Shown here in pieces: positions 1-12,346 of a stretch of 64,000 nucleotides of DNA. The translations under genes and the position numbers were made by a program. Source of the DNA: Limonium bicolor (lineage: Eukaryota; Streptophyta; Magnoliopsida; Caryophyllales; Plumbaginaceae); NCBI GenBank assembly GCA_023374045.1, contig CM041776.1, positions 280,363,999 to 280,427,998 of the forward strand, given 5' to 3'. A model generated the notes under the pieces. That model saw only the letters and a list, made by a program, of their open reading frames with translations. It was not told where the DNA came from and searched no databases. Numbering within the stretch: position 1 is the stretch's first letter; each line of letters starts with the position of its first letter.

Positions 1-686
1 GAGAAGAGAATGAAGAGATGATGAGGGAGGTAAGTAAAGGTAAGACATTTATGTTAAAAGGTGAATAGTGAATTTACTTACTTTTGCTTTCTTCTTTACT
101 TAACTAGATAAGTGTGGTGAGTCACACTTAAAAACCGACCCCCTTGGTCAAATGAGGTATATTGTGTGGTCTTTGTTGACCATTTAGTTGACTTACTTTG
201 ACTAATGTCTTAAACTAGCACTATTTGGTTACTATTCACTAAACAAGGCACATAATTGTGAAATTTTTGATTTCCCATTGATTTAGACTTCCTAATGTGA
301 TACTAAGTATTACACATGTTTATTAAAGAGTAATGATGGACACTTAGCCACTCAAAACCCATTTACAAGACAATTTTTCAAAAATGTGCTTTAAGACTCC
401 TTAAAGCACATTTTGTGTTTTAACTTGTTTTCAAGCTTGGTTTTCTTTGGTAATTGGTTTTAAATGACAATTAGGATATTAGGATTACTAATGTCTTAGA
501 ATGATATTTGGGTGCTCACCCAAGTCTCTCCAAGCTTAAGCACGTTTTTGCTTAATTAAAACTGCTCTTTGGTGTTTCCTTATGTTCTTTGATTAAAAAT
601 GTTTCTTAACGTTTCTAAGGCATTATTTAGCCTCCTTATATCTTAGTTCATCACTTAAACACCATCTCTAAGTTTGGGGTATTTCA
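1..686. mobile_element. 3-prime part of a long LTR, cut by the window edge
   Basis: This stretch aligns closely with 15,790-16,499, the last 0.7 kb of the complete LTR at 12,347-16,499. Shared landmarks include the purine-rich start, a run of text around CTTTAAGACTCCTTAAAGC, and the end GGGGTATTTCA. The match stops exactly at 686, after which CACTA Ulp1-gene sequence begins, so 686 is an insertion boundary. Whether this is a solo LTR or one LTR of a full element cannot be told, because the other side is outside the window. Orientation is not certain, since the LTR starts TG and ends CA on either strand. No coding potential is seen. Confidence 0.8.
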
Positions 687-3600
687 GAAGTATGTGGTTG
701 GCTGTCAAAATACTGATGCACCTACAAAAAAGAAACAAAAGTTATTGTTAGAATATGAGTCACTTTAGTAAATGCTAACTAGAAAGATACAATACATACT
801 GCTTTGGCATCTGCAAACTGCGCAAGGTTAGAACAAAAAACTTGCATAAATTCAACATGTAATAACCACATGTGTTGTAGTCTGACTGCGTAGGAACCTA
901 TTAAATTAAAAGGACACATTTCATATAATTGTGGATAAGTGCTAATAAAAATAACATGTAGTGCATATGGTTGAAAAATTAAGAGACACTTATCGGTATA
1001 AGAAGCACTTCCCAATTTTGAGGTGGAATAGGCACCATATCATTTGAAAGCTGAGCATTAATAAAGGAGCTGCAGACAATTTTTATTATTAATAACAGTA
1101 TATATATAGATAAAGAATTTAAAGGATAACCAATCAAATTTGTATTCCGTTACCTCCTGATCATGTGTTGAACCTCAATTTCATGAGATAACTGTCCCAT
1201 AGGGTCAAGCACCAACAAACCAGGTTTTTGAAATGTGACAACAAGAAGGATCCAGTGGTTACTAAATGTAATAAGACGTATTAAAGTTAGCGAAATTAAA
1301 ATAGATAACTAATATATGTGTGAATATACTTAAAATGACTCACATTGATGATGTGGAATCAACACGAATTTACTCTTTCTCATCATAGCGACATTGAGTG
1401 CTCTTTCCACATAATCCATAAAAACCCAAGCTATCCCTTTTTGCCTTAGCACAAGAAGTTATTTGCGGGCAAAGAATTGTACTACTCTACTAGTCCCCTC
1501 TGAGTTAGCTTCTGACTCAAGTGCCTTACCAAAATTTTTAAAATAATAACAATATAAAATGAATGATAAACACAAAGAAGAAAAGTTGGAGAACACTTAC
1601 AATATATATGCTTGCACTAAGGTCAACACTATCCACTTCCACTCCATCATATCTCTGAGTTCTTCAAATCCAATTGATGTGTGTTGATCTTCCTTATAAT
1701 GAAAGAACGGTGCAGGCAATATCAAAGGGATGTTGATCACAGATGGTGGAAGCAACATAATCTTGTCGTAGATCTTCCTCATGTTAGCACTTAGCTTCTT
1801 GTAACTGGCCTTCATTAGAAGCGGTCTTCTTCGATCCATAGTCGGGTCAACAGCTAACTGAGGTTGTGGTTGAGTAGTACTTTGCACAAACCTTATTTAC
1901 TTTTGCATGTTCCTTAAAAAGTCAAGTTGAAGAAAGAAAAAAAAATTAATGACTACAACAAAAGCAAAAATATTGCAAAGTGAAAACAAAGAAAATTACA
2001 CCTTATTGACGACCGATATCAAGCTCAGCGGCCAAGGCACAAAAGAAGATTTGCTTGAATCAATGTTACCCAATTGTTGATTGGTATCGTAGGGGAGATT
2101 AACATTCTCGAAGCCCGCCAAGATCATGTCGAGCGACACACGGACATAGTAGGGAGGAAGGGGAGTTTGATGAAGAGTAGAAGAAGAGGCAGACTTCAAC
2201 AACAAACCATCAGCTACATGTACAACGACATTATCAATCTAGAGCGAAAGGCAACAAGGTCTTGGTTCCTACACATTAGGAAAAACATATGATTATGTTT
2301 ATTCAAAAATGGTTTTCAGGGTATTATTCACGTATTAGAATGTACACAAAACTCAAATGTCGGAGAAGGAATGGATATGCTTTCATCATAGTCGGTTGAG
2401 GAGTTTGAGATAGAGGTTGAGAGAAGATATAAGAGAAAGAGTTTGAAAGATGTAGAGAAGAAGGTGTAGATGGAGGTTGGGGCTGGGGCTGAGACTAAGA
2501 CTGAGGATGGGGATGGTAATGAGGTTGAGAAGAAGACTGTGTGAGATCTGTAGAAGATGGTGGAGTAATATTAGCTGGTATAAGTCCATATTGTGATAAT
2601 ATGCCTTGAATTTGTTGATGTGTCCTCTGGTCATTGGCATGTCTTTCCTCAACTAATTTTTGCTCAACTCTTTGCTCCACAAGTGCCTCTACATCTACTT
2701 TCACCATACCAGAATGAGTTCCATACTTAGAAAAAACATCCCTCTTACGGACTTGCCCCCCCCCCATCCCTCTGACTCGACCACAATGATCTTTTCTCCC
2801 AAATGCTCTATTTAGTATATCATCTTCTCCAGCAGGGGTCCATTCTTTATTTCTTCTCATTTCTTTTAACTTGTCCTTTTGACAAATATGTTAAAGATTC
2901 AACACATATTATTTTATACATGCTCGGTTTACAATTTTCACACAAAAAAGTAAGATTAATTACTTACAATTTTTTTGGCAAGCTCCTCCGTCTCATGAAC
3001 CGGAAAGTATCGATGCCCTTCAGAATCTTTCTTTTGTCGCCCCAACAAAAAGCAGTCACCTCTATCTGCTTCATCAGTTGACTGAATGTCTTCCTCTTGC
3101 CCGTCTTCATTGATCTTTTTTAGCAGACCCTCATCTTTCCATATCGATATGTACCCTGTGTATCCCTTCTTGCCCATATAATGTGGATAAAGATTTTTTT
3201 TCTCGATTTGCCCTCGCCTTCGCTTGGATTTCCTATTGACACATTTATTGGAAAAACAAAGTTAGTTATATTAGACTGAATTTGACAAACAATGATTTCT
3301 ATTACGTTAGATAAGATAAGTATTAGGAAATACCTTGAATTCTTCAGTGATGCGGTTTGCGACAAACAAATCCCAATCAGCTTGTGAGATCATCCCTTCA
3401 TATAAGATCCATGGAGGTGTAAGCTCTGGGTTTTGATCCCAATATGAATTAATGTTGCAGTTACTCTTGGATAGTGTGCCCAACATGCTAGCAAACTGAT
3501 CTTTTGACCCACCCCCATGTCTAAGGTAAGAATCCCATACCAGATCACATGTCTTCGTTTTCTTCGCTTTCAACCCTCTAGTAGGTCCCCGACCCTTTCG

Positions 3601-3795
3601 CTTAGATAATGAGGAACTACCATGATCAAAAGGCCCTTCGTCATTCTGACCCTCAGTATGCTCCTCACCCTCAACTTCCCTTGCCTTATCATTGGTAACT
3701 GCCTCATCATTGGTAACTGGCTCATCATTAGTAACTACCTCATCATTGGTAACTGGCTCATCATTGGTAACTTCCTCATCATGGGCTTCATCCAT
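687..3795 (-). pseudogene. CACTA element A second gene: Ptta/En/Spm domain, DUF8039 and Ulp1-type protease
   Basis: This is the accessory gene of plant CACTA elements, coding a DNA-binding Ptta region and a C-terminal SUMO-protease-like (C48) domain. The start is chosen at 3,795 (MDEAHDEEV), followed by five VTNDE repeats and a basic patch. Exon 1 ends at 3,334 with a GT donor. Exon 2 is 3,232-2,968 and carries YPHYMGKKGYTG. The next exon carries EWTPAGEDDILNRAFGRK and GRVRGMGG, typical of the Ptta family, and has an in-frame TAG at 2,495-2,497. A DUF8039-like exon ends near 2,004 (FVPWPLSL). Another exon spans about 1,894-1,597 and ends QAYIL at a donor. Ulp1-type exons follow: IAWVFMDYVERALNVAMM near 1,400 and NHWILLVV...LVLDPMG near 1,245-1,153, which includes the catalytic His and Asp. 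The exon that should hold the catalytic Cys is not visible, and the gene is cut at 686 by the LTR. Confidence 0.8.
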
Positions 3796-4731
3796 AATAG
3801 ACAACAACTGCAAACAAACAATATGTATAGTTAGATTATTTGTCAAAACAAATGTACTTACATAAACAAAAGTATTTACAGTTTAATATACACAAAGAAA
3901 AATCCAAAAATATTAATTGTTTCCAAACTTACATCTCACATCATTTTTGAATCCATAACCCTTCATCATGGTTTGACTGTACATATTGAACGGTATTAAT
4001 GTGATCATCGCCGTCAACTGAAATATGAGACCACTGAACCGACAATGGTGGAGTGTCTTCCACCAATTCAACATCATCTTCAACATCATTATCAAGCACA
4101 CGTCTTTTGCCTTGAAGAAAAATTGACCATTTTGAGTTATATGGATCACTTACATAGAACACTTGCTTTGCATCAGTTGCAACAACAAATGGATCATCGA
4201 TTGAAGTAGTTCTACTAAGATCAACAAGTGTCAGCCCAAAATCATCAACACGGTAACCATGCTTGTTGTCCACCCATTTACAATGAAATAAACAAATATC
4301 ATATTTTGTGTAGTCAAGGACCCATATATCTTGTATAACTCCATGATATTGTTTAGTGTCTACAGTAGGAGCAGGATCCCGAGCATTTAGGTACAATTCC
4401 TGAGATGCAACAACACTGATTCCACTATTTTACACTGTTGATTTACGATCCTGCTGCTCGGTGTAGAATGTGAACCCATTGATGTCATATCCTTCATATG
4501 ATATGACATCAAGGTTTGGCCCAATTGCCAACCACTGCAACAACTGTGGAACATTAACAGCATCTTCGGAAAACACCCTTTCCTTCAACCACTGAATAAA
4601 AGTTCGATTGTGTTCCTTCATTAACCTAACAACGCTCATTGTTGGATTTTGTAGTCTAAGGATAGCCATATGTTCATCAAAATATGGTTCAACCACTTCT
4701 CACTAGTGCAGAAAATGTTTTTTACCACGGT

Positions 4732-5070
4732 TATTTTGCCTATATACTACGGTTAGAAACCGTGGTTTATACTCCCGTGGTATATCGAAAATGGCTATAA
4801 ACCACGGTTTGAAACCGTCGTTTAAAAGCCAGATTATAAACCACGGTTCTGCTACGACCGTCGTTTAAAGCCCATTGTGTCGCGGGAATCAGATGATTTT
4901 ATACGACGGTTTGGCTTAATAACCGTGGTATATAATGTTTTTATACGACGGTTTTGGATAGAAACCGTGGTATAAAATATACATTATACGACGGTTTTCT
5001 ACTAAACCGTGGTTTATAATGTCGTTCCATTGAGTTTTAAACCACGGTTTTAACTTAACCGTGGTTTTTT
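4732..5070. repeat. Subterminal inverted motifs of CACTA fragment B
   Basis: The motif ACCACGGTTT and its complement AACCGTGGT recur about a dozen times, usually as closely spaced inverted pairs able to form hairpins. In CACTA elements such arrays are the binding sites for the element-encoded TNPA-type protein. The motif differs from those of A (ATAACACGGCT) and C (AAGAACGCTTA). Confidence 0.85.
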
Positions 5071-5349
5071 TTTAGTTTTTTTTAGCCTCTACCATGTGTT
5101 TTCCAACACAACCCAATTTACAATCGCATATACAACCTGTACAGGGCATCCAACTGGTATTGCCCTTTGATAACCAACCACACTATATGACCATAAACCA
5201 AGTTGCCAGTTTGAATTGCAACATTGAAAACGAATTGCAAACAAAACTTTCAAAAATAAGAGAGAGTTGAACTTTACAAACTTTGAGAGTCTACGTTGCT
5301 TCAGTACAAACAAAAGTGTAAGTCTAACTACACTAGCTAGGGATAAGAT

Positions 5350-7527
5350 CTAAGAAACGCTCAAGTAATTTTTACACCAAAACTGTGATAAATGATCTCT
5401 TACAAAGTCCAGATCCACTTTGGAATACGTGACCCCTGCTTTTGTGAAAAAAGAAATGATCTGTCCATAAAAAGAAACTGACCATCATTAGTACACACAA
5501 TTTTATTTAAAATGCAATAACTTTAACTACAACATTGATTAATGGGTTACCTTGTCATCATCATCAAGCATGTCAATATTTTGTACAATCTCGTACATGT
5601 ACCGCATCACGTAATAGCCACAACTCCGTGAATTAGGCTGTTTAGGACACTGTCATCACACCATCCATGGATTACCAACTTTAGATAGATCAGAAAATTA
5701 AACGTTTAACTTTAATACAAAAATGCATGCATAAATTAAATGATTACTTACACGTATGTATTGGAAGTTCAAGATGGAGAATGGTTTCTTCTCATCAATT
5801 AACCCAAGCTTATGGCCCCTGCATAAATACAACATTTTAAAATGAAGCCATTTATTGCCAATAATCCAGGACAAGCTTAAAATAAATACAAAATACATTA
5901 AAATTTTAAATACTCACTCCTTCAAATATTTCTCTACAGCGATCTCTCGAAGGTCATCAGCGCCCAATGGGTCTAGTATCAACACGCATGAGGTGTCGAT
6001 ACACAACACCATCAACATCCAATGATTGCTACCACAGGTAAAACAAAGAATGTTTTGTAGAACAATATTTTTAATTTATCACATAATGTAATTAGGAAGC
6101 GAAAAATTCCAGTTATTGTGTACTTACATCTGATGATATGGGATCAGCAAATATGTGCTTCTTCTTCGCATCGCAGTACAAAATCCCTACCTCACGTGCT
6201 GTGCACATCCTTGCTCATCCAATGCGGCCTGACTTGTTGACATCAATTGCTGACACAAGAAAGAGATGGCAAATAATCTCTTGCTCGCTAGCAGTCTACT
6301 AGTCAAACACCTAAACAACATTTTTTCATAAGATATGTTAAATAGCTTAAAAAATGAAAGATAATTTAATAATTTAAAAGATACTTACACACAATAGGCC
6401 TGAATCACGGAGATGTTAAGCAGGTCTCCCATCAAAAATTCTCTTAGATCGCTCACGGTAATCATCAGATCTCTGGGCTCAGGGGAGTGGAAAACATGCT
6501 TAGACACTTTCATGTTGAAGTTGGTGATAGACTACGGCCTCGTCATGAAAAAGTCATACAACATTTTTTGTTTCTCTGTCAACTTCTTCAGATACTTGGG
6601 TGTCAAAATGAGGGATCTCCTAGGAGTCATATCGAAAGGTTTCACCACTTCCTTTCTCACACTCTAACTCTCCTCATTTGATTTCACAACTTCCTTCCCC
6701 TTATCCACTTTCCTCTTCTTAACCGGTCTTAATTCCTTATCAATCTAATAGTATACAAAATTTAAATAATAAACATATCAGTCAACAGTCAAGTTAAAAA
6801 CTAAACAGTAAGCATGTAAATAGTTTACCTTGTCACTGACATCAATGAGAGAATATGGCCATGGAACAACTGAAGATTGTGCTTAACCTATTTTACTCCA
6901 CTGATTCCACTCCAACGGAAGGGGAGAGTCCTCATGGCCTCGCACAATGTCGTCTACCATCACACGAGCGTGAAGAGGTGGGATGAGCTTGAAATGTACT
7001 ATACTGTTCGGTTCGGTCGGTAAAACCCGACCGTATGCAACATGCACAGTCGCACCATCCAACACTTGAAACAGATGGCATGATTTTGGCACCTAAATCA
7101 ACTCACAACAGTAAGCAAGGTAATAAAATTATATTGATTTAAAAGTAATGTTAAAATAACTAAGGAGGAAAAAAGAACAAACCGGAAGGTTTTGATAAGG
7201 AAATGTGTCTCTGGTAGAAGAAGAAGGTGCAGGATGATCGACCATTGGAGTATCCGCCATCGTGGTAGGAGCAGACGTCGGTGTAGGATCATCGACCATC
7301 ATAGTATCCGCCGTCGTGGTAGGAGCAGACGTCGGTCTAGCAGTAGGTGCCGGTGTAGGAGACGCGGCAACTGTCGATGTATCCGCCGTCATGGTAGGAG
7401 CAGACACCGGTGTAGGAGTAGGTGTCGGTGTAGGAGTATGCACCTGGCCCAATACTAAAGCCTCAAGTCTTCGCTGGCACTCCTCGTAGGCTTGACGCTC
7501 CTTAGCGTGACGTCGCTCCTTGGAATC
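5350..7527 (-). pseudogene. CACTA fragment B DUF8039/Ulp1-type protease gene, 5-prime truncated
   Basis: Read downward from 7,527: a charged stretch (ERRHAKERQAYEECQRR), a Pro/Thr-rich repeat region (VHTPTPTPTPTPVSAPT), a DUF8039-like exon (6,883-7,092: VAYGRVLPTEPNS, PLEWNQWSKIG), an exon near 6,660-6,415 (LTEKQKMLYDFF, LMGDLLNISVIQAYC then a donor), then Ulp1-type exons. These carry NHWMLMVLCIDT and LILDPLGADDL (His and Asp) near 6,030-5,940, RSCGYYVMRYMYEIV (catalytic Cys) near 5,640-5,560, and a final exon (FFTKAGVTYSKVDLDFV) ending in TAG at 5,350-5,352. All three catalytic residues are present. An in-frame stop near 6,530 and the missing 5-prime part make it a pseudogene. The family removes SUMO-like modifiers; its role in transposition is not settled. 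Confidence 0.8.
7200..7455 (-). repeat. Minisatellite coding Pro/Thr/Ala-rich repeats
   Basis: About 54-bp and shorter imperfect units built on GTAGGAGCAGACGTCGGTG encode repeated SAPTTMADT/PTP blocks in the linker of the B Ulp1-type gene. The corresponding linker in element C (21,700-21,820) is also a Pro-rich repeat, so the low-complexity linker is a family trait. Confidence 0.7.
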
Positions 7528-10001
7528 AGTAAATGTGCTTTATTGAGCAATTCGACATCAGGTTTATACATTTTTTCCCCTTCACACCCACTCCTTGGAA
7601 TCTTCCATGATGTCTATCTTTTGGAAGACCGATGAGATCCACCCCTTCCAAATAGTGAGTGCAAAAGTCAATTGCTTCCTCGGTTGTATATCCCTCAACG
7701 ATGCTTCCTTCTGGACATCGACGGTTCTTCATTGTTTTTTAGAATACCCATATATCTTTCGAACGGGTACATATATCGAAGATACATTGGTCCACACTCT
7801 TTAATTTCTCTAACTAAATGAACAACTAGATGAACCATGATGTCAAAAAATGATGGAGGGAAGAACATCTCAAGCTGACATAATGTTAGGACAACATCAG
7901 CTTGCAACTTGTCTAACGTCTCCACATCGAGAACCTTTGCTGATATAGCATTGAAAAAGAAACAAAGGTTTGTGATTGTCTTCCTTACATCTGCAGGCAA
8001 TATACCACGAATTGCAATTGGTAGGAGTTGTTGCGTTATTACACGATAGTCATGTGATTTCATTCCAACCAATTTCAAATCTGACATGGAAACAAGACTT
8101 CGTATGTTAGATGAATATCCAGTTGGAACCTTGGTATTATGAAGACTACTGCAGAGACTATGTTTCTCCTGTTTTGACAAGGTGTGACAAGCGGGGGGTA
8201 AAAATATACGCTTTCCGCGTTCTTGCGGAGCTAGTTCTGCACGTATTCCCATTTCTACCATATCTTTTCACGCTTTCATGTGGTCTTTTGTCTTCCCTTT
8301 AATGTTGAGCAATGTCCCCATCAAACTTTCTCCCACATTTTTTTCTATATGCATTCCATCCAGACAGTGTCTCACTTGTAGATGTTTCCAGTACTCTAGT
8401 TCCCAAAACACAGACTTCTTCTTCCAAATACTTTTTACTGGTCGCTTTAATTGAGGGCCAAAATTGTTAGCAATATCTTTAACCCTTTTGAAAACAGCAA
8501 TACCAGATAAAGGATTACGAACAACACTAAATTCATTTTTCCCGTTGAACTGTTTTGTCATTTTTCGGTATCTGTGGCCAATTGGTAGAAATCGTCTATT
8601 ACCTAGATAGACATTTTTTCCATAGTGCTTCAGTCGAAGATCAACTGAGTCATCCTTACATATAGGGCACGTCTTTGCTCCTTTGCACGAGTAACCAGAA
8701 AGATTACTATAGGCAGGAAAATCATTTATTGTACAGAACAACATTGCACACAAACTGAATGTCTCCTTTGCATATGAGTCGTAAACCATAGTTCCTTCAT
8801 TCCACAGTAATTGCAAATCGTCGATCAATGGGGCAAGGAACACATCTATTTTATTTCCAGGTTGTTTTGGTCCAGAGATCAGAAGGGTAAGCATAATGTT
8901 GTGTGGCTTCATACATAACCAAGAGGGAAGATTGTATATAGCCAACAAAACTGGCCAGGTACTGTGTATGCTACTCAATGTACCGTAAGGGTTCATCCCG
9001 TCTGTACACAAACAAAGTCTTAAGTTTCTTGCATCCCGACCAAACTCATCAAACATCCTATCGATATTTCTCCACTGTGGTGAATCCGCACGATGTCTAA
9101 GTTTTTCGTCCTTCTTTCTATTTGTTGCATGCCATCTTAGATTTTTTGCATCTTTCTCAACTGCGAACAAACGTTTAAAACGAGGGATTATTGGCAAGTA
9201 CCATAACACCTTTGCCGGTACTTTAGCTGTCGTCAAGTCACAATCTTTCTGTTTTCGTTTCAGATAATGAGCCTCTCCACACTCGGAACAACTTTCAGCA
9301 TCTTCATTATCTTTCCAGTACAGTATGCACCCATTCGGTCAAGCATGAATTTTTCTGTATTCCATTCCCATTGGACACAACAATTTCATTGCATGGTACG
9401 TGGACACGGGCAATTCATTTGGATCTGGAAGAACATATTTTAGCAGTTCTAGCAAAGCAGTGAAACTTACGTCACTCCAACCGTGCTTTGCTTTCAGATT
9501 CATCAACTTCAATGCGACATTAAGTTTATTCAACTTCAACGGGTCACATCCGGAGCACAACGGTGTCTTAACTGACTCTTTTAAATTTTCATACGCACCC
9601 GGTTTTCCTGAATAATGTTGTTCAACATCTTGTAGCATTTCATCAATTAGATCCTCATCTGCCTCACTTAGCTCTGAATCAATATCATCCGCTTCTAAGT
9701 TCTCAACATGAGGTTCAATATCTGGTTGTTCTTCATGTCTCTCATCAGACATATGCACATTATCAGAACTCTCACCGTGCCACTTCCACACAGTGTAGTT
9801 TTCCATGAAACCGTAACGAACGAGGTGGTCAAAGATTTGGCGGTTATTATACTTCAAGTCAAGCTTGCATTTTCTACAAGGGCATAGAATGTAGCCACAA
9901 TCCTCAGGGCGCAGATTTTGTTCAGCAACTCTACAAAATTCCCTTACCCCTTCAATATAGTCATCGCCAAGTTCTTTCTTGTACATCCACGAACGATCCA
10001 T

Positions 10002-12172
10002 CGTTGCCTTTCATATGTGACCAAGATACTTGTCATCATGGATAATGCAGGGTCCTTGTCAACATTATTTGTATTATACATATTTTTCAACCTAAACCCA
10101 TCCAATCACGCCAGATCCCACTTGTGAGCGAGTTTCTGATAAGTTGTTCAATATAAATTTCAGCAGCATTTCGCTACATTTCTTCAAGTACACGATATTG
10201 ATAAGTTCATCATCAATATATGCACTCGAAGAAAAGTAGAGAAATAGAACCGAAATTTTATATCTCCTTTACATATCAGATGCCCATTCACATCCTAAGT
10301 GATAAGATCTAACGATCATGGACAGTCCCAACGGGGACTACCCAAGATATACCCCTATTAGATATATCTTGGACGGGTAACTATGTTTGATTTCATCAAC
10401 CAAAGTTTAACGAAAAAAATTTATCTAGAACCAAAGAGAAGAAGATAAGTTCAAGTATATTACCGGTTTCAGAAGAAGAGAGTGAAGAACAACGCTAAAT
10501 CCACAAATTTATCTTTGCAGCAAGGGTTCCATAGATGCAGCAGCAGCTCCACAAATTTTAATTTCTAGAAAAGTGAAAAAGAAGAGAATGAAGTGCAACG
10601 CAGATTTATATATGTTCCTTGCTGCCAGTAATAGTATGAAGAAGAGAATAAAGAGCATGGTGTAGTAATGTTCCTGGTTGAAAGAGAGAAGAAGATAATT
10701 TCAAGTATATTACCATTCCGGAAGAAGGGCATTGATGTTCCACAGATGATGCAGCAGCTCCATAGATTCTAATCTCTAGAAAGGTGAAAAAAGAAGAGAA
10801 TGAAGTGCAACGCAGATTTACATATGTTCCTTGCTGCCAATAATAGTATGAAGAAGAGAATAAAGAGCATGGTGTAGTAATGTTCCTGGCTGAAAGAGAG
10901 AAGAAGATAATTTCAAGTATATTACCGGTTCCGGAAGAAGAGCATTGATGTTCCACAGATGATGCAGCAGCTCCATAGATTCTAATCTCTAGAAAGGTGA
11001 AAAATAAGAGAATGAAGAGCAGCACAGATAATCAAAAGCATCACATAGAGAAATCCCTCCTAACCATGTTCTGTGACACAATTTGGATCCCCTGTTTCAA
11101 TATTACTAGAACTAAAAGACATACAGGCCATGTCACCTTTACCCACCTTCCGGTTCTAAATCCAATGTGCTACATTTTACGTCTACCTACTGTTTTTTCC
11201 GATTATAATAACAATACTCCGACTTGTTAGGTTTCTTGGTTTTGTCTTGTTCGATATTTTGACAGTAGTTGGACTCAGAAGGTTATTTTCTTATGATGAT
11301 AGCATATGCATACACAAGGATTTCCAAGAAAAAGAGGTGAAAAGCAGTAGGCAAGTGAAACATTGCCTAGTAACAAGATGAGCTATGAATCATAATATAA
11401 TTTAACATCAAATTAAACTTACGCATCCCATCATGCTTTAACATTCATGCAGAAGTAACAGGGTTTGTGTGGATCTGTGGACTTACCTCAGTAACTCTAG
11501 GAGTCCACTTTTACTGAATAGGAAGTGTACACTTCAAGTGCTGTAATCAGAAGAAGATAATGAAGAGCAGCGCTAAATCCACAGATTTATCTTTGCAAGA
11601 GTGATTATGTAGATTTATCTCTGCAGAAGAGCAAACAGAAGAAGAGAATGAAGAGCAGCGCATAGTATATTCTCCTTATCACACGTTTGCGTAAAGTCTA
11701 TCACAACAACAATAACATTTTAAATCAGAAAAGAAAACAGTAGTTGAGATTGGGTTGCAGTACATATACTTTGTTATTAAATAGTAGTAATCTGTTACAG
11801 TACTAAAAAATTTGAGTACAAGTTGAATAGTTTTGTGTGTGGGATGTGGATTGAGCTTCACATAATTGCACCTTCAGTATGTGTTATATAACGGTAAATA
11901 CTACATAGAGAAAGAAATACCTCATAGTCTCTAATGTTGTAGTTATTGTCTTTCATTTTTTAATATTTTAGTTGATAGCTGCTATGTTTTGTCTGCATTT
12001 CCATCTCTGTTCATGGATTATATATTCAAAACCATTCTCTAAATATGATAGTGCACTAACTGCAGCAGCAGCAACATATAGATATGATAGCACGTTAAAC
12101 TGCAACAGCAACATGTAAACATAATAGCACCACTAAAAAACAGCAGTAGCAGCAACATATTAACATGAAGAG
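10002..12172. other. Non-coding 5-prime region of CACTA element A, with tandem repeats
   Basis: This lies immediately upstream of the TNP2 start. I see no conserved coding sequence. It holds a tandem repeat (listed separately), scattered copies of a related purine-rich phrase (AGAATGAAGAGCAGCGC, near 11,560 and 11,650), and CAG/CAGCAACAT-rich text just before the solo LTR at 12,173. It is most simply the leader, first intron or promoter region of TNP2. Confidence 0.5.
10500..11030. repeat. 213-bp tandem repeat, about 2.5 copies
   Basis: The phrase ATTGATGTTCCACAGATGATG occurs at 10,731 and again at 10,944, giving a 213-bp period, with a more diverged unit starting near 10,518. Each unit includes GATGCAGCAGCTCCA, AGAGAATGAAG and TTCCTTGCTGCCA. 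Its position upstream of TNP2 suggests either regulatory repeats or simple local duplication. Confidence 0.8.
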
Positions 12173-12346
12173 TGTAATGGTATGAAATATACCATGGCTA
12201 AAAGGCCACAGTATCTACCGAAGACCTACTAGCGGAAGGACTACTACCGGAGACCAATTGTCGGAAGGCCTGCTACCGAAAGGCCCCGCTACCGGAAGGA
12301 TCTAGCAAGAGAATCTACCGGAAGACCAATTGGAGGAAGGCCTACC

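Larger units (their letters stand above)
4701..7527 (-). mobile_element. CACTA fragment B, one-ended, nested in the TNP2 gene of A
   Basis: The left end is CACTAGTGCAG at 4,701, directly abutting TNP2 coding sequence (EVVEPYFDEH reads up to 4,700). It is followed by subterminal motifs and then the 3-prime half of a DUF8039/Ulp1 gene on the minus strand. At about 7,527 the sequence switches back to TNP2 (VELLNKAH in one frame) with no matching terminus. The right end of B and about ten codons of TNP2 are therefore missing, suggesting an internal deletion after insertion. The three bases TCT at 4,698-4,700 would be one copy of the target duplication; the other copy is lost. Confidence 0.8.
3941..10001 (-). 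pseudogene. TNP2-type CACTA transposase (TNPD-like), split by element B
   Basis: This is the transposase of element A, read from 10,001 down. Domains in order are an N-terminal transposase-associated domain (MDRSWMYKKELGDDYIEGV, CPCRKC), a Transposase_21 core (LCLCTDGMNPYG, KTCPICKDDS), DUF4218 (RYMYPFERYMGILK, PEGSIVEGYTTEEAIDFC to about 7,530), then after the B insertion EVVEPYFDEHMAIL, KEHNRTFIQWL and a DUF4216 region ending in a stop at 3,941. Summed length is about 1,080 residues, normal for the family. Breaks are an in-frame TGA at 9,339-9,341 (a Cys codon in relatives), TGA at 8,268-8,270 (probably from CGA), frameshifts near 7,725 and 7,560, and TAA at 4,430-4,432 (probably from CAA). 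About ten codons are missing at the B junction. It cannot make a functional protein as it stands. The second CACTA gene starts about 150 bp downstream. Confidence 0.9.

Noticed and set aside
7192..7489. Plus-strand frames over the Pro/Thr-coding minisatellite
   Set aside because: They are complements of the minus-strand Ulp1-type gene linker.
10606..11025. 139-codon minus-strand frame with duplicated FFTFLEIRIYGAAASS blocks
   Set aside because: The duplication is the 213-bp DNA repeat; no domain, and it lies in a non-coding leader region.
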